A stretch of 64,000 nucleotides of DNA from Nonomuraea solani (GTDB lineage: Bacteria > Actinomycetota > Actinomycetes > Streptosporangiales > Streptosporangiaceae). Below the pieces are notes generated by a model. The model did not search any database. It was not told the origin of the DNA and was given only the letters and a program-made list of their open reading frames with translations. The stretch covers positions 175,103 through 239,102 of the forward strand of contig NZ_FNVT01000020.1 of NCBI RefSeq assembly GCF_900108335.1. Direction: 5' to 3'. This document shows, piece after piece, positions 24,866-32,893 of this stretch. A program made the position numbers and the translations under genes. Positions within the stretch are counted from its first letter, which is position 1; the number at the start of each line of letters is the position of its first letter.

Positions 24866-25749
24866 GCGTTCTCCCTGACGTGGTCGGCGATCTGGGCGTG
24901 GGTGGCGTACCAGACGCCGTCGTGCCCGCCGATGTGATCGAGCAGCTCGGACAGGGCCACCATGCGGGAGCGGTGGCCGATGATGTGCGGGTGCAGGGTG
25001 AGCTGGAACAGGCCGCCCTCGGCGTACGCGGCGTCGAACTCGTCGCGCCAGATCCCGGCCACCTGCCGGGGCGGCGTGTACGGCCGCAGCGACCCGTAGC
25101 GCTCCATCATCAGGTACGGCGCGTCGTCCCTGATCCACTCCACCGGGATCTCCACGATGCCGGTCGGCTCGCCGTCGGCCAGCAGCTCGTACGGCTCGTC
25201 GTCGGCCATCAGCGAGGAGTCGTAGCTCAGGCCCAGCTCGCGGGTGATGGCCAGGGTGTGGTCGGAGAAGTCCCACGACGGGGTGCGGATGCCGGCCGGG
25301 CGGGTCCCCGACAGGCGCTCCAGGGTGTCGGCCGCCCGCAGGGCCAGCTCGCGCTCGTCCGCCGGGTCGAGCGTCATGTTGCGCTCGTGGATCCAGCCGT
25401 GCATGGCGACCTCGTGACCGGCGGCGACGTAGTCGCGGACCTCGCCGGGGTGCAGCAGGGCGGAGACGGCGGGCATGAAGAACGAGGCGGGGACACCGTG
25501 CCGCTCCAGCAGGCGCAGCACGCGCGGGACGCCGACACGGGCGCCGTACTCGCCCTGGGCCAGCTTGCCGGGCCGGGTCTCGCCGTCGCGCAGCGGGATC
25601 GTCTCGTGGTCGGAGTCGAAGGACAGCGCGACGGCGGCACGCGCGCCCCCGGGCCAGGACGCGGGCCGCAGGCTACGACCGGCCCGCACACGCTCGACGT
25701 GGCCACGCCACGTCGCCTCGTCCCACTGCCAAGGCTGCTGTTCTGTCAT
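24862..25749 (-). CDS. Polysaccharide deacetylase-family hydrolase (imidase/PuuE-like)
   Basis: A 295-residue NodB-fold metalloenzyme without a signal peptide. It has VALSFDSDHE (metal Asp and His neighbourhood), GHEVAMHGWIHERN (HxxxH-type metal site), RTPSWDFS and LTLHPHIIGH. The cytoplasmic form and size match the group containing cyclic imidases, allantoinase PuuE and HpPgdA rather than secreted chitin or peptidoglycan deacetylases. With an importer, two dehydrogenases and a former M20 amidase, a catabolic C-N hydrolase is the best guess. Confidence 0.85.
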   Translation of the reverse strand: MTEQQPWQWDEATWRGHVERVRAGRSLRPASWPGGARAAVALSFDSDHETIPLRDGETRPGKLAQGEYGARVGVPRVLRLLERHGVPASFFMPAVSALLHPGEVRDYVAAGHEVAMHGWIHERNMTLDPADERELALRAADTLERLSGTRPAGIRTPSWDFSDHTLAITRELGLSYDSSLMADDEPYELLADGEPTGIVEIPVEWIRDDAPYLMMERYGSLRPYTPPRQVAGIWRDEFDAAYAEGGLFQLTLHPHIIGHRSRMVALSELLDHIGGHDGVWYATHAQIADHVRENA

Positions 25750-25762
25750 TCGTCTATCTCCT

Positions 25763-26836
25763 TCATTTCTCCCCCATCTGCTGCCTCGCTCCGCGAGGGT
25801 CGGTCGCCATAAGGCTTCCGACTACGTCGGAAGCGCTCCCTCCTCCTACGGCGGGGGTGGGGACCCAGGCGCGTTTGAGCGTGGTGAGCTGGAGGGTGAC
25901 GTCGGCGGTGCGCAGGCCGGGCAGGGAGCCGACGTCGCCGGTCAGGTACGGGTACAGGTCGCCGTAGTGGTGCAGCGCCACCTGGCCGGCCAGGTTGAAC
26001 CGGCCGGTGGTGGCCGACAGGTAACGGGTGGCGGGGTGCGCGGCGAGCTGCTGCCCGGCCCGTTCGAGCAGGCCGGGCTCGACCTCCAGCCAGAGCATGA
26101 ACTCCACCGCGAACCCGAGCACCTCCGGCTCGGCCAGGGTGCGGAAGCGCAGGCAGCCGCGCCGCACGAGCGACTCGACCCGCCGTTTGGCGGTCGACTC
26201 GCTGGCGCCGACGGCCCCCGCCAGCGCCTTGTACGACATGCGCCCGTCCTCCCCGAGCGCGTGCACGATGGCCAGCTCCAGCTCGTCCAGCCGCTCGGGC
26301 GGCCCCTGACGGAACCGGTCCTCGAACGGCGGCTCGGCCGAGTCGCGCAGCTCCGTGGTGGCCGGCTCGTCCAGGACACCGGGGTTCCAGTCGTGGTTGG
26401 AGACGAACGTGCGCATGACCGCGTGCGTCTCGCTCTCGCCGACCCGGTCGCCGCCGGGCACACCGCTCACCATCACCCGGCCGATGTCGGCGTGGGTGGG
26501 CACGACGAACTCGGCCACGACGTCGGCGCTGCCCGACACGACCGCGACGAAGCGGGCCTGGGGCAGCGCGGCGACGCGGCCGGCGACGTCGTAGGAGGTG
26601 CCGGGCCGGCAGCGCAGGCGGCTGAGCACCGGCACGCCGAGCCCGCAGCGCAGCACGTCGACCACGCCGATGACGCGCAGCAGGCCGCTGTCGCCGAGCA
26701 GGGTGGCGCGGCGCACCACGGTGGACTCGCTCGCGCCGACGATCCGGGCGACCACGCTCCAGGGAGCCCGCCCGTTGAGCTGCAGAGCCGCGACGATCGC
26801 GCGGTCCAGCTCGTCGATCTGGACGACTTCTTGCAT
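25763..26836 (-). CDS. Lrp/AsnC-family regulator with two complete Lrp modules
   Basis: A 357-residue protein with duplicated halves. The first has the HTH WSVVARIVGASESTVVRRA and a RAM-like sensor. The second has MSYKALAGAVGASESTAKRRV and a second sensor (YLSATTGRFNLAGQVAL). Double-length Lrp proteins are common in actinomycetes and usually control amino-acid-type catabolism. The start is the ATG of MQEVVQID. It heads the operon, 13 bp before the hydrolase gene, and probably regulates it. Confidence 0.92.
   Translation of the reverse strand: MQEVVQIDELDRAIVAALQLNGRAPWSVVARIVGASESTVVRRATLLGDSGLLRVIGVVDVLRCGLGVPVLSRLRCRPGTSYDVAGRVAALPQARFVAVVSGSADVVAEFVVPTHADIGRVMVSGVPGGDRVGESETHAVMRTFVSNHDWNPGVLDEPATTELRDSAEPPFEDRFRQGPPERLDELELAIVHALGEDGRMSYKALAGAVGASESTAKRRVESLVRRGCLRFRTLAEPEVLGFAVEFMLWLEVEPGLLERAGQQLAAHPATRYLSATTGRFNLAGQVALHHYGDLYPYLTGDVGSLPGLRTADVTLQLTTLKRAWVPTPAVGGGSASDVVGSLMATDPRGARQQMGEK
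25814..25834. repeat. Perfect hairpin inside the Lrp gene 3' end
   Basis: GCTTCCGAC-TAC-GTCGGAAGC has 9-bp arms and lies about 65 bp before the start of the next gene of the operon, so it could modulate expression between regulator and enzyme genes. Confidence 0.6.
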
Positions 26837-26933
26837 GCCACCCATGTCTACTGGCGGAATCCACCAAATGCAAGCCTTGGGTGACGTTATCCCCAAAATC
26901 TACCGCCGAACGGAACCTCGTACAATCGCGGAG

Positions 26934-28124
26934 GTGAGAAGGAGCCTGCCCCGCCGGTGGGCGTGCCTCGTCCTGGGGGGTGCGCTGCTGATGCCGTACA
27001 TGATGGTCGGCGTGCTGATCTCGGCCACGCTGCGGGGCGAGGCGGCCAACCTGATGCTGCCCGCCCAGGTCGGCGTGTTCGCGGCGGTGCTGCCCGTGGT
27101 CGCGGTGACCGGGCTGTTCCTGCCGGTGCGCGGGCTGGAGGTCAGCGCGGCGCAGGGGCTGCTCGGGGCGCACGTCGAGGTTCCGCCACGGACGGAACGG
27201 CGAGCATGGCAGGAGCGGCGGCGTACGGCCGCCTGGTTCACGCTGCATCTGGCGGTCGGGGGTGTGGTCAGCGGGTTCACGCTGGCGATCGTGCCGTTCA
27301 CGATGTTCACGCTGGCGCTGCCGTTCCTCGGCTGGCCGACGCCGGTGCTGGGCTTCGTGATCACGCCCGGGTGGAACGCGGTGCCGTGGGCGCTGGCCGG
27401 GATGGCGCTGCTGGGGGCGCTGGTCGCGGTCGCGGCCGGGGCGGGGGCGCTGCTGGCCCGGCTGGCTCCCGTCCTGCTCGGGCCCACCCCCGGCGAGCGG
27501 CTGGCGGCCGCCGAGGAGCACGCCCGTTCGCTGGCCGAGCGCAACCGGCTGGCCAGGGAGCTGCACGACTCGGTCGGGCACGCGCTGAGCGTCGTCACCT
27601 TGCAGGCCGCCGCGGCCGGGCGGGTCCTCGACCGCGACCCGGACACGGCGAGGACCGCCCTGAGCGCCATCGAGCAGTCCGCCCGCGCCGCCCTGGAGGA
27701 TCTCGACCACGTGCTGGGCGTTCTCCGCGAGGGGGCCGGAGACCGGGCGCCGCAGGCGACGCTGGACGATCTCGGGGAGCTGGTGGCGGCCTCGGGGGCG
27801 CGGGTGCGGCAGGAGGTGGGCGATCTGTCGGGGGTGCCGGCCGTGGTGTCGCGGGAGGCGTACCGGATTCTGCAGGAGGCCCTCACCAACGCGATCAGGC
27901 ACGGCCGCGGGCCGGTGTACCTGATCGCCGGCGTTCGGGATGGCGAGCTGCGCCTGGAGGTCACCAACCCCGGCCGCCGCGACGGCGACCGGGAGGTGAC
28001 GGGCGGCAGGGGCGTGACGGGGATGCGCGAGCGCGTCCGGCTGCTGCGCGGCGACCTCGAGGCGGGCCCCGCCGAGGCCGGGTGGCGGGTCGCGGTACGG
28101 CTGCCGCTACGGTCGAGCCCATGA
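26934..28124 (+). CDS. Two-component sensor histidine kinase (NarX/DesK type)
   Basis: A 396-residue membrane kinase. Four or so hydrophobic segments lie in residues 10-190, then the HisKA_3 box RNRLARELHDSVGHALSVV with the phospho-acceptor His, and a HATPase with EALTNAIRHG and GGRGVTGMRERV. The GTG start follows GCGGAG. Its stop codon is the first of a chain of ATGA overlaps that leads to the response regulator. Confidence 0.93.
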   Translation: MRRSLPRRWACLVLGGALLMPYMMVGVLISATLRGEAANLMLPAQVGVFAAVLPVVAVTGLFLPVRGLEVSAAQGLLGAHVEVPPRTERRAWQERRRTAAWFTLHLAVGGVVSGFTLAIVPFTMFTLALPFLGWPTPVLGFVITPGWNAVPWALAGMALLGALVAVAAGAGALLARLAPVLLGPTPGERLAAAEEHARSLAERNRLARELHDSVGHALSVVTLQAAAAGRVLDRDPDTARTALSAIEQSARAALEDLDHVLGVLREGAGDRAPQATLDDLGELVAASGARVRQEVGDLSGVPAVVSREAYRILQEALTNAIRHGRGPVYLIAGVRDGELRLEVTNPGRRDGDREVTGGRGVTGMRERVRLLRGDLEAGPAEAGWRVAVRLPLRSSP

Positions 28125-28182
28125 CATTCAGAGCGCGACGGCCGAGCCCATGACGCTCAGAGCGCTACGGTCGAGCCCATGA
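28111..28182 (+). repeat. 29-bp tandem repeat creating two 10-codon mini-ORFs between kinase and regulator
   Basis: Three imperfect copies start at 28111, 28140 and 28169, each containing GAGCCCATGAC. The first ATG (28121) overlaps the kinase stop and opens MTFRARRPSP. Its TGA overlaps the next ATG (28150), which opens MTLRALRSSP, and that TGA overlaps the regulator ATG (28179). Each mini-ORF joins the regulator N-terminus to the kinase C-terminus, as expected from duplication of a kinase-stop/regulator-start junction. Confidence 0.85.
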
Positions 28183-28835
28183 CTCTCAGAGTCGTGATCG
28201 CCGACGACGAGGACCTGATCCGCGCCGGCCTGCGCGTCATTCTCGACGCCGAGCCCGGCCTGCGCGTGGTCGGCGAGGCTGCCGACGGGGCCGCCGTCCT
28301 GCCGGTGGTGCGCCGCGAGCGTCCCGACGTCGTGCTCATGGACGTGCGCATGCCCGCCCTCGACGGCATCCAGGCCACCGAACGGCTCATGGCCCTGGAC
28401 GACCCGCCCAAGGTGCTGGTGGTGACCACGTTCGAGAACGACGACCACGTCTACGACGCGCTGCGGGCGGGCGCGAGCGGGTTCCTGCTCAAGCGCGCGA
28501 AGCCGGACGACCTGGTGCAGGCCGTCCGGCTGGTCGCGGCGGGCGAGTCGCTGCTGTTCCCGGCCTCGATCAGGACGCTGGCCGGGCGCCGCCCGCAGGC
28601 CCCCTCGTCCCGGCGGGCGGCGGGCGTCGACCGGCTGACCGGCCGCGAGGGCGACGTGCTGCGCCTGATGACCAGGGGCCTGTCCAACCAGGAGATCGCC
28701 GCCGAACTGGTCGTCAGCGCGGAGACGGTCAAGACGCACGTCGGCAACGTGCTGGCCAAGCTGGGCGCGCGCGACCGCACCCAGGCGGTGATCGCCGCCT
28801 ACGAGTCCGGGTTCGTGTCTCCCCTGGACCCGTGA
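28179..28835 (+). CDS. NarL/FixJ-family response regulator
   Basis: A 218-residue regulator. The receiver has the acidic pocket IADDED and phospho-acceptor Asp55 in VLMDVRMP, Thr in VVTTFEND, and the conserved Lys in FLLKRAKPDD. The LuxR-type output is LTGREGDVLRLM with HTH NQEIAAELVVSAETVKTHV. There is no separate Shine-Dalgarno sequence, so translation should depend on re-initiation from the overlapping upstream ORFs. Confidence 0.94.
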   Translation: MTLRVVIADDEDLIRAGLRVILDAEPGLRVVGEAADGAAVLPVVRRERPDVVLMDVRMPALDGIQATERLMALDDPPKVLVVTTFENDDHVYDALRAGASGFLLKRAKPDDLVQAVRLVAAGESLLFPASIRTLAGRRPQAPSSRRAAGVDRLTGREGDVLRLMTRGLSNQEIAAELVVSAETVKTHVGNVLAKLGARDRTQAVIAAYESGFVSPLDP

Positions 28836-28841
28836 CGGCCG

Positions 28842-29153
28842 TCAGGCGGCGGGCGGGACGGCGGCGCGGCGCGGGGTGTACTGGACGATCATCGGCGTGT
28901 CCGCGACGACCACGACGGCGTACGGGGTGGACGGGGACAGGTCGGCGGGCCGGGCCAGGTCCTCCAGGCCGAGGTCCTGGGTGCGCTGCGCGGGCACGGT
29001 CGAGCGGAACGGGCCGAGCGGCTCCTGGCCCTCCGCGCAGAACGTGAGCTCGACGTGGGCGTTCTTGGAGCTGAGGTTGACCAGGCAGAGGCGGTCGCCG
29101 GGAACGCAGCCCTCGGTGATCGCCATCTTCCTGGCTCCAACTACTGTGCTCAT
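28842..29153 (-). CDS. Sensory rhodopsin transducer-like (ASRT) family protein
   Basis: A 103-residue all-beta protein. The match to the Anabaena sensory rhodopsin transducer family is in the order NLSSKNAHVELTFCAEGQEP, GPFRSTVPAQRTQDL and a terminal VVVADTPMIVQYTP. In Anabaena the soluble tetramer couples a rhodopsin to transcription; most bacterial members have no rhodopsin partner and their role is unknown. No rhodopsin gene lies in this window. It is convergent with the two-component regulator gene, 6 bp away. Confidence 0.82.
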   Translation of the reverse strand: MSTVVGARKMAITEGCVPGDRLCLVNLSSKNAHVELTFCAEGQEPLGPFRSTVPAQRTQDLGLEDLARPADLSPSTPYAVVVVADTPMIVQYTPRRAAVPPAA

Positions 29154-29222
29154 GCGCGACTCCCGGGTTCTCTTGTGACCCTTCTGCCGCTACCCAGGAG
29201 AACCGGGATATATCGCGCTATT

Positions 29223-30083
29223 TCAACGTACGCCGCCGCGCCGCATCAGCTCGGCCGCGGGCAGCAGGGTCGCCTCGGCAGCGCTCAGCCCGGTGGCGGC
29301 CAGGGCCCGGTCGACCAGGTTCAGGCCCACCGCGTACCCGGCCATGTCGGGAATGCCGCGCGGCTCCTGCCCGAACTTGCGCGCGACGCCGTCGCCCAGC
29401 ACGTACGCGGACGTGTACTGCATGCCCGCCAGGTCGAAGTCCGCCATGATGCGCTCGTAGGCCAGGTCGTACGCGTCCCCGGTCACCATCGACGACCACG
29501 GTCCCATCGCGCCGGGCCCCGACAGCTCCCGGACGAACGCCTCGGCCAGCCCCTCGGCCACCACGTGCTCCCCGACCGTCACCGTCACCGGGTTCCACTC
29601 CACATTGGTGAAGCGCACATTGTGGTGGAACTCGTGCACCGCCAGGTGCGCGATCCGCCCGATGACGTCGTCGGACGGCCAGGCCAGCAGGTAGAGCCAG
29701 CCAGGTGCGCCGCCCATGCCGTAGTAGCCGCCGGTCGTCGTCATCAGGTGCTCGTCATCGGGGTTGCCCAGGACGAACATGATCTGCAGCGCGCCGGCCT
29801 GCTCGGCGTCGCCCAGACGCTCGGAGGCGCGGGTCAGCTCGCGCCGTACCTGCCCGAGCACGTCGGCCTCGATCATGCGGCGGACGGCGGGCAGGTAGCG
29901 CGGGTCGTCGGCGTCGACGCGGAAGCCGCCACCGCCGTGGTGAAGGTCGACGATGTCGCCCGGCATCGGGATCGCCGGGCGCATCGGCGTCAGCATCTCC
30001 CGCAGCAGCGCGGGCCGCTCGCCGAGCGGCCGCTCCAGCAGGCCGGCCATCGTCGTGAGCGTGTCGTGAATGTGGAGTTCCAT
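29223..30083 (-). CDS. DUF2268-family putative zinc-dependent protease
   Basis: A 286-residue protein with the HExxH-type site AVHEFHHNVRF (about residues 147-157), followed downstream by GLAEAFVREL with a possible third ligand Glu. Family members are predicted cytoplasmic metallopeptidases without known substrates. A MerR-type operator overlaps its promoter region, suggesting stress or drug induction. Confidence 0.88.
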   Translation of the reverse strand: MELHIHDTLTTMAGLLERPLGERPALLREMLTPMRPAIPMPGDIVDLHHGGGGFRVDADDPRYLPAVRRMIEADVLGQVRRELTRASERLGDAEQAGALQIMFVLGNPDDEHLMTTTGGYYGMGGAPGWLYLLAWPSDDVIGRIAHLAVHEFHHNVRFTNVEWNPVTVTVGEHVVAEGLAEAFVRELSGPGAMGPWSSMVTGDAYDLAYERIMADFDLAGMQYTSAYVLGDGVARKFGQEPRGIPDMAGYAVGLNLVDRALAATGLSAAEATLLPAAELMRRGGVR

Positions 30084-30099
30084 GCCGCGGACGCTAGAA

Positions 30100-30116
30100 C
30101 CTCACGCTGCGTGAGG
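30100..30116. promoter_or_regulatory. MerR-type operator upstream of the DUF2268 gene
   Basis: CCTCACGC-T-GCGTGAGG is a perfect 8-bp dyad with a one-base centre, 17 bp upstream of the start codon. The CCTCACG/CGTGAGG core is characteristic of MerR-family operators. No MerR gene is in the window. Confidence 0.65.
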
Positions 30117-30127
30117 CTCAAGCGGAA

Positions 30128-30904
30128 TCACAGCGGGGACTCCTCCCCCGGGTCCTCACCCGGTGACCGGCCGGGCGTGCCGGGGCCGGTGTCGCTCGGC
30201 GACTGAGACGGCGACGGCGAGGGCTGCGGCACGGGTGACTCCGGCGGCGTGGGCGGCGGCGTCGGCACGAACACCGTCGGCGGCAACTGCCGCGGCTGCG
30301 GCTCGCTGTCCTGCCGGCCGAGCAGCAGCAACAGCAGGATCGCCGTCACCAGGACGAGCAGCAGCACCAGCGCCAGCGCGGCCAGCAGCACCCGTTTGCG
30401 CGTCTCGGTCAGCGGCCGGCGCCGCGTGATCAGCCGTGGGAGCGCGGGCGCGCGGTCGGTCAGCCAGTACGGGACGAAGTCGGGCCCGTGCGCCTCCCCG
30501 ATGAACGTCCCGCCCACCATCACGGGCTCCAGGAACCGCTCGGCGCCCGGCCGCCCCGGCACGTACGGGACCGCGACCCACGGCGCGTGCCCCGCGTCCA
30601 GGTCGAGCACCTCGGGAGCGCCCTCCAGCACCGCGCCGCGCGGCCTGCCGGGCAGCCCCAGCCAGCCGCGCATCCCGGAGCGCTCCCGGCCGCCCGCCTC
30701 CTTCGCCGCCGTCACGAACCGCTCGCGCGCCGCCGCGTCGAGCGCCGCCCCCCGGGTCAGCACGGCCAGCGACACCGCGCGCCCGTCGGGGCCCTGGCCC
30801 AGGTACACGAAACCGGCCGGCGCCTGATGCAGGCGGGCCTGCACCACGTAGGGCCCCAGCCGGGGAGGATCTCCGTACTGCAGGGGACTTGCCACGTTTG
30901 CCAT
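30128..30904 (-). CDS. Membrane protein with a degenerate kinase N-lobe-like domain
   Basis: A 258-residue protein. Residues about 15-55 look like the N-lobe of a bacterial Ser/Thr kinase (LGPYVVQARLHQAPAGFVYLG, then a VAVKVL-like strand reading AVSLAVL), but the ATP-binding Lys is replaced and no catalytic loop exists. One transmembrane helix (about 169-193) is followed by a Pro/Ser-rich extracytoplasmic tail rich in PSPSPSQSPS. It is probably a non-enzymatic membrane sensor or anchor. Divergent from the MoxR cluster across 55 bp. Confidence 0.7.
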   Translation of the reverse strand: MANVASPLQYGDPPRLGPYVVQARLHQAPAGFVYLGQGPDGRAVSLAVLTRGAALDAAARERFVTAAKEAGGRERSGMRGWLGLPGRPRGAVLEGAPEVLDLDAGHAPWVAVPYVPGRPGAERFLEPVMVGGTFIGEAHGPDFVPYWLTDRAPALPRLITRRRPLTETRKRVLLAALALVLLLVLVTAILLLLLLGRQDSEPQPRQLPPTVFVPTPPPTPPESPVPQPSPSPSQSPSDTGPGTPGRSPGEDPGEESPL

Positions 30905-30959
30905 GAAAGCACAGACGTGGCGTCGTGCACGTTTGCGGCGCGTTTGGTGGAATGGCGTC

Positions 30960-31961
30960 ATGAGCGTCGCCGAAGAGTTGCCAGGCGGAACCGACGCGGC
31001 ATCGCTGCGTCAGAGTCTCGACGAGGTCCGGCGGGTCATCGTCGGCCAGGAGCACATGGTCGAACGACTGATCGTGGCCCTGCTGGCCCGCGGGCACTGC
31101 CTGCTCGAGGGCGTCCCGGGCGTCGCCAAGACCCTCGCCGCCTCCACCCTGGCCACCGTCGTGGGCGGCACGTTCGCCCGGATCCAGTTCACCCCCGACC
31201 TCGTGCCGAGCGACATCGTCGGCACCCGCGTCTTCCACCCCTCCAACGAGAAGTTCGATGTCGAGCTCGGCCCCGTGTTCGTCAACTTCCTGCTGGCCGA
31301 CGAGATCAACCGCGCCCCCGCCAAGGTCCAGTCCGCGCTGCTGGAGGTGATGGCCGAGCGGCAGGTCACCCTGGCCGGTGTCACCCACCCGCTGCCCAAG
31401 CCGTTCATCGTGCTGGCCACCCAGAACCCGATCGAGTCCGAGGGCGTCTATCCGCTGCCCGAGGTGCAGCGCGACCGGTTCCTGTTCCGCGTACGCGTCC
31501 CGCACCCCACCGCCCACGAGGAGCTGGAGATTCTGCACCGCATGAGCGTCACCCCGCCCGTCCCCGAGCGGGTGCTCGACCCCGACAAGCTGCTGGCCCT
31601 GCAGGAGGCCGCCGAGCAGATCTCGGTGCACCAGCTCGTCGCCGACTACGTGGTGCGCCTGGTCATGTCCACCCGCGCCCCCGCCGAATACGGCCTGGCC
31701 GACCTCGCCGAGACCATCGAGATCGGCGTCAGCCCCCGCGCCACCCTGGGCCTGGTCTCGGCCGGCCGGGCGCTGGCCCTGCTGCGCGGCCGCGACTACC
31801 TGCTGCCCGACGACGTACGCGACGTCGCCGTGGACGTCATGTCCCACCGTCTCATGCTCACCTTCGACGCCCTGGCCGACGGCGTCGACCCCGAACAGGT
31901 CGTCAAGCAGATCCTGCAGGCCGTACCCCCGCCCCTCGTCGTCTGGAACCAGAACCGTTGA
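30960..31961 (+). CDS. MoxR-family AAA+ ATPase
   Basis: A 333-residue ATPase. Walker A LEGVPGVAKT, Walker B FLLADEINRAPAKVQSALLE, sensor 1 VLATQNPIE and the arginine-finger region VQRDRFLF are all present. MoxR ATPases act as chaperones that mature partner proteins with VWA domains, here encoded directly downstream. The ATG of MSVAEE is chosen. It couples to the DUF58 gene as TTGA. Confidence 0.95.
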   Translation: MSVAEELPGGTDAASLRQSLDEVRRVIVGQEHMVERLIVALLARGHCLLEGVPGVAKTLAASTLATVVGGTFARIQFTPDLVPSDIVGTRVFHPSNEKFDVELGPVFVNFLLADEINRAPAKVQSALLEVMAERQVTLAGVTHPLPKPFIVLATQNPIESEGVYPLPEVQRDRFLFRVRVPHPTAHEELEILHRMSVTPPVPERVLDPDKLLALQEAAEQISVHQLVADYVVRLVMSTRAPAEYGLADLAETIEIGVSPRATLGLVSAGRALALLRGRDYLLPDDVRDVAVDVMSHRLMLTFDALADGVDPEQVVKQILQAVPPPLVVWNQNR

Positions 31962-32893
31962 CAAGCACCGCGGAACAAGCGCTGCGGCGGCTGGAGCTGA
32001 CCGTCACCCGGCGGCTCGACGGCCTGCTGCACGGCGCCCACCAGGGCCTGCTGCCCGGCACCGGCAGCGAGGCCGGCGACAGCCGCGTCTACGTCCCCGG
32101 CGAGGACGACGTGCGCCGCATGGACTGGGCCGTCACCGCCCGCACCACCATCCCCCACGTCCGTGACCTGATCGCCGACAGAGAGCTGGAGACGTGGGCG
32201 CTGGCCGACCTGTCGCCCAGCATGGACTTCGGCACCGCCGACACCGACAAACGCGACCTGGTGGTGGCCGCGATCGGCGCCATCGGGTTCCTGTCCAGCC
32301 GGATGGGCGACCGGTTCGGCGCGCTGGTGCTGCACGACGAGTTCGTGCACCGCATGCCCGCCCGCACCGGCCGCCCCGCCCTCTACGGCCTGCTGCACTC
32401 CCTCATGGACGCCCCGCGGGGCAGCGTCGTGGACGACCCTCCCGACCTGGCCGAGGGCATCGAGGTCCTGTCGGCCACCCGCAGGCGGCGCGGCATGCGG
32501 CTGATCGTCTCCGACTTCCTCGACGCCCAGCCCGACCTCGACCCCGACGCCCAACGCCCCTGGGAGCGCCCCATCAGGCGCCTGGCCGCCCGCCACCAGG
32601 TGCTGGCCGTCGAGGTCATCGACCCGCGCGAGCTCGAACTGCCGGACGTGGGCCGGGTCGCGTTCGCCGACCCCGAGACCGGGAACGTACGCGAAGTGCA
32701 CCTTTCGCCCAAGATTCGGCAGGCGTACGCCGAGGCCGCCGCCCTGCAACGCGAGGGCACCCGCCTGGCCCTGCGCCGCGCCGGCATCGCCCACCTCGTC
32801 CTGCGCACCGACCGCGACTGGGTGTTCGACGTCGCGCAGTTCGTCCTGCGCCAGCGTCGCATGAGCCATCTCGCCCACAGGAGGGCCACATGA
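31958..32893 (+). CDS. DUF58-domain protein
   Basis: A 311-residue protein that follows MoxR in the standard order. It has the DUF58 hallmark GDSRVYVPGEDDVRRMDWAV and a VWA-like domain with LADLSPSMDFG (DxSxS-type metal site). It starts at a TTG overlapping the MoxR stop and ends in an ATGA overlap with the next gene. Presumed client or scaffold of the MoxR complex. Confidence 0.92.
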   Translation: MTSTAEQALRRLELTVTRRLDGLLHGAHQGLLPGTGSEAGDSRVYVPGEDDVRRMDWAVTARTTIPHVRDLIADRELETWALADLSPSMDFGTADTDKRDLVVAAIGAIGFLSSRMGDRFGALVLHDEFVHRMPARTGRPALYGLLHSLMDAPRGSVVDDPPDLAEGIEVLSATRRRRGMRLIVSDFLDAQPDLDPDAQRPWERPIRRLAARHQVLAVEVIDPRELELPDVGRVAFADPETGNVREVHLSPKIRQAYAEAAALQREGTRLALRRAGIAHLVLRTDRDWVFDVAQFVLRQRRMSHLAHRRAT

